From: Agaricus subrufescens
Lineage: Eukaryota; Basidiomycota; Agaricomycetes; Agaricales; Agaricaceae
NCBI GenBank assembly: GCA_029945375.1
Contig: CM057059.1
Location: 2,914,001 to 2,978,000, forward strand
Reading direction: 5' to 3'
DNA: 64,000 bases
Of the stretch, positions 54,962 through 64,000 are shown in pieces. The position numbers and the translations under genes are program-made. Within the stretch, counting starts at the first letter, position 1; every line of letters begins with the position of its first letter. The notes below the pieces were generated by a model. It was given only the letters and a program-made list of their open reading frames with translations, searched no databases and was not told the origin of the DNA.

Positions 54962-57623
54962 ATGGCCTCCACTCCACCAGAGGGTGTCGCCGATTCTACC
55001 ACTTCTCTCATGGGCATCGATGCTGAAGGGCCCTCGGTTGCCGAAGAGCGGACCGCTCTGTTGGATATGGATGCTCGTCGGGCGATGAACTACGCCAGCG
55101 GTGTAGCGACACCCAGCACCTGTACGCCCCCAATTTATCATATTCTGACCTGTTCTCACTATACATCCGCCAGACTACAGAGTCGCTGGGAATGATTCCT
55201 CCGTCTTTGCTAAACGTGTCAGATATTATATCCCCTCGCTTGCATGGATTCCCAACTATTCCTTCAGCCTGTATGTACTCCCTCTTTTCGCACTAGCCGT
55301 GGCTAAAACCACTCGTTTTACAGAGTCGGAGGCGATATCCTGGCCGGGCTGACTGTTGCTGCAATGCTTATACCACAGTCTGTCAGTTATGCAACTTCGC
55401 TCGCCAAAATCAGTCCAGTCGCTGGCCTCGTATGTTCACCACCACCCTCCGAGTCATATTTCGCGCAATACTCACGCTCCATCCCTCATTCCTCCTAGCT
55501 CTCGGCTTCTATTCCAGGCATCATATATGCGTTTCTCGGAACATCCCGACAGCTGAATGTGGCTCCGGAAGCCGCAACTAGTCTGCTCGTGGGCCAGGCT
55601 GTCGCTGACATCTTGCATGACTATACCGGAAACGATGTAGCCGCAGTTGGCCTCGCCATTTCAACTGCCATAACTCTACAAGTGAGCCAATCCTGCCCCA
55701 TCAAATATGAAAGAGGCTTAGCCCTTACTCATCCAGGCCGGCGTGATCGAATTTTTTCTTGGGTTCTTCCGTTTGGGATTCATCGATGTCGTTCTTAGTA
55801 GGGCATTGCTTAGGGGATTCATCACTGCTGTCGCTGTTGTCATCATGGTGTACGTCGATTTCTTGATGATTTTTCTATCAAATTCATACTGATGATGTCC
55901 AGAGAACAACTGATTCCTATGTTTGGTTTAACACAGCTGTCCCATGAATTCGATCTCGAGACAACCTTGGACAAAATCGTCTTTCTCTGTCGATATGCCT
56001 GGTCAAACTATAACCCCCTGGCAACTGCTGTCAGCTTTGGCGCGTTGTTTACCCTAGTTGCCGTTCGCTTCGCGAAAGATCTGTTCAAGAACTACTGGTT
56101 TATCTATCGTATTCCTGAGGTGCTCCTTGTCGTTATTGCATCTACCAGTACGTCCTTGAAATTGTATCCTCATGTGAAAATAAACCTGGTTCTTAGTGCT
56201 CAGTGCCCATTATCTATGGAATGAAGATGGATTGGACATCCTTGGCTCTGTCCAAGTCACGACTGGTGGCTCTTTCTTCGTTGTTCCCTTCACGAAACAA
56301 ATATTGAAATATGCACACGACACGACATCTACCGCGTTGTACGTATACATTCTACCTCCACAACACTGCAGTTTTAGTGACAAGCTATTCCCAGCATTAT
56401 TTCCATTGTAGGATTCCTTGACAGCATTGTTGCCGCGAAGCAGAATGCGGCCCGTTTCGGCCACTCGATAAGCCCGAACCGTGAGCTGGTGGCTTTGGGA
56501 GCTGCGAATGTTGGAGCATCATTCTTTCCTGGAACACTACCTGCCTTCGGTTCTATCACACGTTCGCGAATCAATGGAGACGTTGGCGGCCGCACGCAAA
56601 TGGCCTCGCTTGTTTGCTCTTCTGTTGTGCTACTTGCAACTTTCATCTTTCTTCCTTGGATGTACTATCTGCCCAAGTGTGTTCTTGCTGTTATGTAAGT
56701 GTTTCAAGATTAGTGCATCGGAATTAGGGAACATTGACATGAATACTAGTATCACCCTGATTATTTTTTCTCTTCTTGCGGAGACTCCGCATGATGTCAT
56801 CTACTACTGGAGGTCAGTCATGTGTGATGGGTACGAGCAATAGTGGATTACTGACATGATGTGAAATAGAATGGGCGCATGGATAGATCTTGGTCTCATG
56901 TCCCTCACGTTCTTTTCCTCTATCATTTACAACGTGGAAGTCGGAATTGTTGTCAGCCTGATTATCTCACTCCTCCTCTTGGTTCATCGATCTTCGAAGA
57001 CCCGAATGACAATCTTGGGACGTGTTCATGGCACGGACAGGTGGAGACCCGTGAACGAGGACCCTGAAGCCGAGGAGGATGTCCCAGGAGCCCTTGTCAT
57101 TCGTATTCGGGAGAACTTGGATTTCGCTAATACGGCCCAACTCAAAGGTAGGCCTTGCTTCTGTAACCTGATTTGGCAAGGGAATGATACTACTGAAATG
57201 GTATAGAACGTCTGCACCGCCTGGAATTGTACGGCCCGATCAAAACTCATCCCTCTGAAGCACCTCGGCGAGAAGAGACGACTGTCATTGTTTTCCACAT
57301 GGCTGATGTTGATAAATGCGACGCCTCGTAAGTTCTCAGGTGTGGTGATATGGTTCCATTTCTCACCGAATGGGTAGTGCTCTGCAAATCTTCTATGAGC
57401 TTCTTGAGGAGTACAAGGTATGCCCATTACTTGAATGGCCGGTAGTTCATAGTATCTCATCATCTCGTTGCAGGCTAGAGGAGTCGACCTGTTCATTACG
57501 CATCTTAAGGGCAAAACCCAGCGACAATTCATGCAAGCGGGTATCTGGGATTTACTTGGCGCTGATGCGTTCCGGCAGACTGTTGCCGATGCCATATCTA
57601 TCGTGGAAGCCAACCAATATTAG
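54962..57623 (+). CDS. SulP-family sulfate permease B with STAS domain
   Basis: ATG 54962 (MASTPPEGVADSTTSLMGID). After a first intron the protein continues YRVAGNDSSVFAKRVRYYIP. Motifs include GDILAGLTVAAMLIPQSVSY, SRQLNVAPEAATSLLVGQA, GAANVGASFFPGTLPAFGSI and FLPWMYYLPKCVLAVI. STAS: DRWRPVNEDPEAEEDVPGAL, VIRIRENLDFANTAQLKERL, IVFHMADVDKCDASALQIFY. It ends SIVEANQY, stop at 57621-57623. Exon-intron order matches SulP A almost one for one, while the introns have diverged, so the duplication is not recent. Intact, with no stops. Substitutions such as LVPQ to LIPQ and PAVGSI to PAFGSI may alter affinity; this is inference. Confidence 0.9.
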
Positions 57624-57764
57624 GACATTAATACGCTCTGGACTACCTGACATTCTAGGTTTTTTGCTTTCTTGCTTTCTCGTGTTTTCGGATTTAGATT
57701 TCATTTGCCACGGATTAGAATGGAACAGTACCTCACCACTATCCATGCATACTTTACATCTACT

Positions 57765-57784
57765 TCATTTGTATCATATGATAT
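57765..57784 (+). promoter_or_regulatory. Conserved 3' UTR block, SulP B copy
   Basis: Identical 20-base match to 53326-53345, about 142 bases after the SulP B stop. It lies 24 bases from the end of the convergent cyclase gene. Confidence 0.5.
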
Positions 57785-57807
57785 GACACTCACGAATCTA
57801 TCTCTAG

Positions 57808-58503
57808 TTATATTGTTTGCCATGCAATTGCTCGTAGAGGAGACCCGTCTACACCTTCTAGTTTGAGAGGGAGTAAGCTTACATGGATATGGCGAAGCCC
57901 GATCAAGGACTTCAGGTTTGTGATGTTTTCCGCTATGACTCCGCCAGCACCGAGGAATGTTTGATGAAATTTGAACCCGTTCTCTCCTTCCCCTTCTAAA
58001 ACAGTCTCATCCGGGTTCAAAGTATCAACCCCTACGGCACGTATACCGCGCTCGATTAATCCGTTCGCAACGTCCTCCATCAAGTAAGGATGGTCGAAAT
58101 ATTCACCAGTCCCCCATTTCTCGTACCACCCCGTACATATCAACACAATAACTCCAGGTTTCAATGATTCACGTTCATAATCACTCAAGGCGGCTACTAT
58201 ATCTTTCCAAAAAATTTGTTGTTTCGGTTTGACAGTTTTAGAAGAAAGATCGATTAAGAGTGCGGGGCCGATGAGTTGATCGAGGGGTATTTGGTCGATT
58301 GTGGGGGAGTTGAGGATGAAATGGGATGGGGCGTCGATGTGGGTGCCGGTATGTGAGCCGCAGGAGATTTGGTGGATTTGGTAGTGGTCGGTTGGGATTG
58401 TGGTTAGAGGTTTGGAGGTGTAGATGGGATCTCCTGGGTAGATTGAAATCTGGGAGTTGAGGGTGTGGGTGAGGTCGTAGAACTTGGTGGTGGTGGTGGA
58501 CAT
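57808..58503 (-). CDS. Cyclase family / kynurenine formamidase-like metal hydrolase
   Basis: 231 residues from ATG 58503 (MSTTTTKFYDLTHTLNSQIS); the open frame continues 20 codons upstream but lacks conservation and is lysine-rich. The metal-binding motif is GSHTGTHIDAPSHF, followed by IPLDQLIGPALLIDLS, VLICTGWYEKWGTGEYFDHP and VGVDTLNPDE. The fold is the cyclase family (PF04199), which includes bacterial-type N-formylkynurenine formamidase and isatin hydrolase. Substrate cannot be chosen between tryptophan degradation and other cyclic amides. No introns. It converges on SulP B (184 bases between stops). Confidence 0.85.
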   Translation of the reverse strand: MSTTTTKFYDLTHTLNSQISIYPGDPIYTSKPLTTIPTDHYQIHQISCGSHTGTHIDAPSHFILNSPTIDQIPLDQLIGPALLIDLSSKTVKPKQQIFWKDIVAALSDYERESLKPGVIVLICTGWYEKWGTGEYFDHPYLMEDVANGLIERGIRAVGVDTLNPDETVLEGEGENGFKFHQTFLGAGGVIAENITNLKSLIGLRHIHVSLLPLKLEGVDGSPLRAIAWQTI

Positions 58504-58605
58504 TTTATCGTGAGGAAGTGATTGGGTAGTTATTTTTGTCTTTTGTTTTTCTTTTCTTTCCATTTGTTATCTTACAAAAATACACTTTTTATATTTGTTT
58601 TATTC

Positions 58606-59866
58606 TTAGTTCGAAATGGGGTATGCGGCGGATCTACCAATGATATGAACAGCGTCCTCGTCTTTGAGTTGTATCCCAAAGTACTCGCGAATGGCCCTGA
58701 TCCTATCCAACTCCGTTTCTAATATGCGTAAAACCTCTTTATCTGAACCATGTGATTTCCATACTTTCTTTCCGTAAAGTGTAATGCGATACATTGGTCG
58801 TTTAGACCTCTCCAGTTGAAGAGTTTCTTCATTATCGACGGTGCCGAATTTGATGCAGAGGATACCACTCCAGAAAGGGTTTGTTGTGGTCGGGCGGGTG
58901 GATACACCGAAAGAATTGAAAAGTATATCGGTGCGGAAGATTTCGAATTCTGAGAAGGAGTACTGGAGGTGCCAAGTGCCGTTGTTTGATCCAGGCTTAT
59001 TGTGCCATACTTCCATGTTCCATTGCTGTCCGGCGGTAGACGCGAGGTCTTTAGAATATGCTAAGACATAAAGGATAAAAACAAAAATGCAGTGAATGAA
59101 GACGTCTCCAAGCTTTGGTGATGTAATGACTTACAGAGACTGGAATCTGGGCGAGGATCACGAGTGAGACGATGACGTTCTGTTTCCGATAATCCGACTA
59201 TGATATTATTCGGGTTGTTGGATAACAGCATTGGGCTTGTGATGCAATATGAACCAAAGCCCACATCTACGAGATAGGTTTCGTTACTCTCGCAGAAAGG
59301 TTGGACTAAAATGATGGTGTGTGTAAGCGGCCCGTAGGAAAATGATCTTCCGACTGGTGCTCCGTTAACGCGTGCAGCAGCTGCGTACGCCCTAATAATA
59401 AAAACAAGAATTTGTATATGCCGGGGTTTGGAAGTACTTCGAACCCACCTGAACCCTAGACCTCGCAATATTTCTAATAGCAGGCCATTTTGGCCAAAGC
59501 AGTATGACCCTTGCCGTTCGTTCACAAAGCGGTTAAAGAGACCATCATGACTCAAGTCCATTGTATGATCCGGAGTGCTTTCAACCAAGTCAAAAGTTGA
59601 ACCCGATTAGCAGAGGGGAAAGGGGCTCACTAATGCATGGATGTATTCTCAAACGGGAATGCGAGCATATGCAGCCGCATAAGACGAGTGAGGCTGTCTA
59701 TGTTGGTGGGGAATTGTCCCGACAGTATGGCCTCTGCGTCGTATGGCGGTTCATAGTCGATAGCCGAGAGGTATTTGGCTATTTGATCTGATGAGTACTC
59801 TGAAGTAACATGTTTGATCCAGAGTCCGTTGTCGAGTGTGCCGCTTGCAGGATAAGGCAGGCTCAT
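58606..59866 (-). CDS. Arylamine N-acetyltransferase (NAT)
   Basis: ATG 59866 (MSLPYPASGTLDNGLWIKHV); the longer frame begins on TTG. Exon 1 ends near 59630 (LAFPFENTSMH), then YTPDHTMDLSHDGLFNRFVN. The catalytic triad is Cys in RQGSYCFGQNGLLLEILRGL, His in GPLTHTIILVQPF and Asp in TYLVDVGFGSYC. The third part (MEVWHNKPGSNNGTWHLQYS) ends RSAAYPISN at 58606. NATs transfer acetyl (or malonyl in some fungi) from CoA to aromatic amines; in fungi they detoxify plant-derived benzoxazolinone amines. Introns at about 59629, 59451-59391 and 59130-59060 are inferred from motif continuity. Typical length, about 340 residues. Confidence 0.85.
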
Positions 59867-60335
59867 GCTCGTTGAAGTGACGGGCAATTCGGGAGTGGGG
59901 AGTACGTGTAGTCACAGTACTAGCGCTCTGCTTATCACAGTGTTAAGTTCCGAGTCATTTGATGGGATACTTTTGTGATGAACCCTTGGCATGGCGCAGG
60001 TATTGGATGCCGTCGGAGCTTATTGAGAAGCCTGACCCTGCGGCGTTTTGCCTGCAGAAAAAGTACACAGAGAGCGTTTGTCGGCCGTCGGCCGGCTCTA
60101 CGAGAATTCGCTGTTATAGACTCGAATATGGGCTTCCACAGGGGAACGGGCTGTGACCAGACCTCATGTTTTCCGGCTGGCCTGTGATTGTGCGTGAATG
60201 CGCCGAGGTGAATAGCTGAGGGTTGTGGGAGTCAAGGAGCAGACGATTATCTCTGCAGCGATCAACATGTGATGTAATGTCAACGCGACCAACACCTGGT
60301 TCTCCTGAGGCCTGATCCCCACTCCTCCACAACTA
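59867..60335. promoter_or_regulatory. Divergent promoter region of NAT and MYND genes
   Basis: 469 bases between divergent starts. I see no repeat or motif I can name. Short overlapping frames here are unsupported. Confidence 0.45.
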
Positions 60336-61665
60336 ATGGAAGATCCCAAGCTCAACCGCGACGATCTCCTCGAGGTCTTGAACGAGATGAATATCACCAT
60401 TCCTCTGGAAACCAAACTCAAACCGGACAAGCTACGCCATCGCCTCGGGAAAGCCCTGGATGCCGCACAGCGCTACACCCAACTCTTCGACAACATCCTC
60501 ACACCCGTCAACCCCGCCGACTATTGCCCATGGGACACGAAAAAGGACGTCTCCGAAGCGTTGTATAGAAAAGTATGGGGTGGTTTGTTGGGAGACGCCA
60601 ATGAGAAGAAGGGAGGCGCATTCTCAAAGTTGTGCCTCTTCGTAGTTGCGGTGGGTGAGGGGTGGAAACAGGGTTCTGAATGTGTTTTCTTTACGGACGA
60701 AAAGTCGACTGCCGTTGCGATTAGAGTGAGTCTGTGTCATGATGAAGGTGTTTTTCATCGAATACATCGTACCACAGGTCTGTTCCATTCTCACTGTCAA
60801 CGAGAAGCGTCCTGTAGTCGTCGTCGGTTATGCTTGTCTCACCGGTACTACAAAAACAAGTCTGAATCAGGCTATGGCGAAATTCTGGCCGCGTGGAACG
60901 AAATTCAACCGTTTCAGAACGACAAGGGTGGAAGTAGCGCTGTTGCTGTTTCTTTTGATGCATAATACCAAACATCTTTCTACCGACTTTAAACCGCCTC
61001 ACGGTCTGAATGAGACCTACGACTTCAGTTTCTTACTTGCGACTACTTGGCTCAGTATGGATGACATTGGTCGCTTGAACAAAACAACAGGATGTGTTGT
61101 ATGTGGCGATAATACTCGCAGTACCTGTGCGGCTTGTCAATCCGCTCAATATTGCGGAAAAGGCGAGTTCAGTGTCTTTTGCCTATCTCAACAACAAATT
61201 GACCACCAGCATGTAGAATGTCAACGAATACACTGGCGTGATCATAAACTGTTATGTCGTTCTATCGCATCGGGGATGTGGTATACGGTCACACTCGAAC
61301 CACACCCTTTGGCCGAACTCAGTGGCCTCAGTAGTATATCCATCAACCGTTTTGACGACTGGGAAGAACAAAACAACATACATCCTAGCGAATCCCGCAA
61401 CAAAGTCCCAACAAACATCCATGGCGACAATTACCATCCCGTCAAACTTCAATTACCCATGGGCAGAATGGACCACATGTACCTCTATGATCGAGAAAAA
61501 TCATATCAAGCATTTCTCCGTCGGGATAAGAATCCACACGCTTTTTTTCAATTATTTATAGCCATGGGTCAATGGCCCAAATTGTACAGGTGGGCGAAGA
61601 GAGTTGGAGATTGGGAGTGGAAGATCTGTGTCAACAGAGGGCCAGAACCTGAACCTCGTTGGTGA
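60336..61665 (+). CDS. MYND zinc-finger protein, unknown function
   Basis: ATG 60336 (MEDPKLNRDDLLEVLNEMNI). Exon 1 ends at about 60725 (FFTDEKSTAVAIR); intron GTGAGT..CACAG; exon 2 begins VCSILTVNEKRPVVVVGYAC near 60779. The MYND finger is CVVCGDNTRSTCAACQSAQYCGK joined to ECQRIHWRDHKLLC, giving the full C6HC ligand set once the segment 61163-61216 is removed. That segment starts GCGAGT and ends TGTAG, so it would be a GC-AG intron of 54 nt; it is in frame and could also be read through. MYND domains bind short proline motifs. The N-terminal half is an uncharacterised fungal region, and the C-terminus (RWAKRVGDWEWKICVNRGPE) is conserved-looking. Function unknown. Confidence 0.8.
61163..61216 (+). 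other. Probable GC-AG intron in the MYND gene
   Basis: Donor AAAG|GCGAGT, acceptor CATGTAG|AATG, 54 nt. Removal joins YCGK to ECQRIHW and restores the MYND spacing; retention would insert 18 residues including an extra Cys into the finger. Confidence 0.6.
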
Positions 61666-63052
61666 TTCATTTTTTCAGAGAGGCGACACATTTAGATAGA
61701 CGAGATTATACGAGATGTATTAATATTTTCATCATAAGCAGTTCTCTCTCCCTTTTTTTTTTTTTACTTTCAAGCAGAATATAGGAAACTTGTCGGCGCA
61801 GCCCCTGTTCTACACCAGAGTTGTATCGTCTGAAGCATCCGGTAAATCAAATACTATAATAAGGCGACCAACAGAGATACTCGATTTCATTCTGATCGAG
61901 TCTTGGAAGGTTAAGTGAGAGCGCGAGACTCATTGTTTGATCTTTTGTTAAAGATCAAACAAACCGTATCAAAGCAGCTGAACGACATGAACCAAGACGT
62001 CCGAACCAGAAAGTGAATTGGGTTTTACCACTCGGGGCTGTTCATAGGCACTGGGCTGTAATTAGGTACTCCGGAAAGACTTGACTCCAGTGAGGCTAAT
62101 TCGGGTTAACGGATCGTACCTACATCTAACAAGGTCAAAGTCATCCAGCGGTTTGGTATTTTGCCATATGTCACACACTCAGTATTCAAATCCTGCCAAG
62201 AGAACCAATTAATATGGCAGAACAAACACCGCCGCGGACAAAGTCGTCAAGAATTGGTGACGAAGAGTTAGCGTTACAAGAACTGTATCACTAAACGTTC
62301 AAATCCTCGGAGCCGCCTTGCGGAGTAGCGCCGATAGCCTGCAACGAGGGGGGAAAAATCCGCAAAGGGAGCATCATAAGGAAGTTCTTCTGAATGATGT
62401 TGTGCCCCGAGAACATAAGATCTGGTCTTAACTTTATTTGTGAGCATCGTCACAGTCGCCTCTCATTCTAAGAAAAGCCTAGCCCCTCTCCCTGAGAAGG
62501 AGCGACCCCCCCCCTTTTCGGTTCCTTATCTTATCTTTATTCATAGGTGCCGTAAACCTGAGTTCAACCGTCCTTAAGGGACCTTTGAGCATGTAATATT
62601 ACGACCTCTCCGTCGAGTTGACGGTAGATCGAGGTACCGGAATTCGCCATACATTAGGAAGACTCGGAAAGGTTATTGTGTCATAGGATGTCATTGGCGA
62701 GGAAAGTTCCGTAGTAGTTGTCTTGGAACGCCTATGTTTAGTTCGAGCCTCCAGTAATGATTTTGATAGCAAGCGCATACCAGTTGCTTTTTTAAGATGT
62801 GACCTGCTGGACGTAGAACTTCATGCAGACTTGTAATTTACGAAGCTCATAGACGTAGATCAGATTCAAATGCGAGGAAACACTTGCGTGTTAGTGACAG
62901 GTTCAATCAGTATGCGAGCATAAATAGATATTGCTACTCCTTATACAACGCGTTCATGTCCGATGTTTGGAACATAGCTGTTGGCTTGGGGCCTAGATGT
63001 CCAAAATGCTGCTGGTCTCTCCCAACGCATTTTGATAGCCCAAGTAGCTCTA
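61666..63052. other. Intergenic region with hairpin
   Basis: About 1.4 kb between convergent genes. A T12 run lies near 61756, a perfect inverted repeat at 61933-61962, and C8 near 62507. The open frame 62884-63147 overlaps the last exon of the dehydrogenase antisense and is not supported. Confidence 0.5.
61933..61962. repeat. Perfect 13-bp inverted repeat, 4-base loop
   Basis: Left arm TTGTTTGATCTTT (61933-61945), loop TGTT, right arm AAAGATCAAACAA (61950-61962). All 13 pairs are Watson-Crick. It lies about 270 bases after the MYND stop. Confidence 0.85.
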
Positions 63053-64000
63053 TCAGTTGTCGTAATCGTAGAAACCCTTGCCGTTCTTGCGTCCGTACCA
63101 CTGCGCGTCCACCATACGTTCTAAGAGGACACTTGGGCGATATTTAGAATCGCCTGTTCCTTCATAAAGTGTCTTCTGAATAGCGAGGCACGTGTCCAAG
63201 CCAATACTGAAGTAGAGTTAGTACCGTCAGGGTCGGCGTTGGTAACACTTACAAGTCAGCTGTTCACGTCGAAAGGTAAGTTGGGTTATCATGTACAAGG
63301 GAACATGGACCTACCGAGTTGTAGCGGGCCCATTGGGTGATTCATCCCAAGCTTCAGAGTAGTGTCAATATCTTCTCGTGTAGCAATACCCTTTACATTC
63401 TCCTTAAACGCGAATTTATTGTCGGAATGTAACAAAACCGTACCTTTTCAAGGTGCATTATCGCCTGTGTTTTAAGCCGTGAGCAACGGACCATGTCAGT
63501 ATGATTGAAGGCTGTACCTCGTTGATGAAAGGCATTAGTAAAGCGTTCGATACGAAGCCAGGAACATCCTTGGAAGTAGTAACCTCTAAAATGATGTCAA
63601 AGCTTTATCAAAAATGTTAGATTAATACAAGCTTACCTTTGCCACAGGCAACAGCAAAGGCACGCGAACGATTCAAAGTGTCCTCAGAAGTTTGAAGTGC
63701 AGAAATTAGTTCTACTAATTTCTAAGCCTCCTCAGCATTGACTTGATGCTAGTCAACATGTTTCGTACCATAACAGGAACAGGATTGAAGAAGTGCAGTC
63801 CTTGAAGACGTAAGTGAGCACCCAGTCATGATTCATAAGTATTGGTGCTCACCTACAACACGACCAGCAATCTTTTGGCCTTGCTCGCTAGCTGTACTTA
63901 TACCTTCCGGGATTGCAGCAGCAGCGATTTTGGTGATACTAATGGAACTCGTGTTGGTGGCAAGAATTGCTTCAGGCTTCAGCTCAGCGGCGAATGATGC
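63053..64000 (-). CDS. 3-hydroxyacyl-CoA dehydrogenase (3-hydroxybutyryl-CoA type), 3' part
   Basis: The gene runs off the right edge, so its N-terminal NAD-binding part is missing. Read from 64000: [20 protein letters not shown] (substrate-site motif), [43 protein letters not shown], a [10 protein letters not shown] block, [20 protein letters not shown] and GPLQL, then [20 protein letters not shown] and [20 protein letters not shown] with the stop at 63053-63055. Many very short exons (some under 50 nt) fit GT-AG splicing. The family oxidises L-3-hydroxyacyl-CoA to the 3-keto form in beta-oxidation or butyrate metabolism. Compartment cannot be judged without the N-terminus. Confidence 0.9.

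Noticed and set aside
62884..63147. 87-codon open frame, plus strand
   Set aside because: Overlaps the last exon of the hydroxyacyl-CoA dehydrogenase in antisense; no motif.
1..64000. Biosynthetic gene cluster or mobile element in the window
   Set aside because: Apart from two MFS transporters and an EthD-like gene there is no backbone synthase, and I found no transposase, reverse transcriptase, LTR pair or terminal inverted repeats with target duplications.

Overview
This window comes from a filamentous basidiomycete, most likely an Agaricomycete. Genes are packed on both strands and broken by many short introns of about 48-65 nt with GT-AG borders. F-box/LRR genes of the mushroom type are expanded, and there are long Ser/Pro-rich fungal-only proteins. 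I saw no transposon, tRNA, rRNA or CRISPR. Exon models for several genes were rebuilt by hand and checked for total length divisible by three.

Left third (1-25.6 kb): a molybdenum-cofactor-sulfurase-like PLP enzyme; the vesicle tether USO1/p115; the GPI transamidase catalytic subunit GPI8; a DHA1-type MFS transporter; two small fungal-specific genes (a membrane protein and a coiled-coil protein); a 931-residue coiled-coil/low-complexity protein; a multi-pass membrane protein; an LYR-like small protein; a 505-residue Ser/Pro-rich protein; a probable SLD7/MTBP-like replication factor; and a small unknown protein.

Middle (26.8-36.7 kb): an EthD-like protein, a second MFS transporter paralogous to the first, ER glucosidase II alpha subunit, and a 647-residue unknown protein.

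The most dynamic part is 36.5-46 kb. It holds a tandem array of F-box-like genes: three intact, one pseudogene and two truncated remnants, all on the minus strand. The spacers between units carry decayed copies of the 5' end of the neighbouring 647-residue gene, so the duplication breakpoints lay inside that neighbour. A second tandem duplication at 49.5-57.6 kb repeats the pattern: two SulP sulfate permeases, with a decayed copy of the 5' end of the adjacent DUF1479 oxygenase gene ahead of the second permease. Passenger fragments of a neighbour in two independent arrays are the most unusual signal in the window.

Right end: an ING-family PHD-finger protein and the DUF1479 gene lie between the two arrays. 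After the permeases come a metal-dependent cyclase/kynurenine-formamidase-like hydrolase, an arylamine N-acetyltransferase, a MYND zinc-finger protein with a probable GC-AG intron, and the 3' part of a 3-hydroxyacyl-CoA dehydrogenase cut by the window edge.
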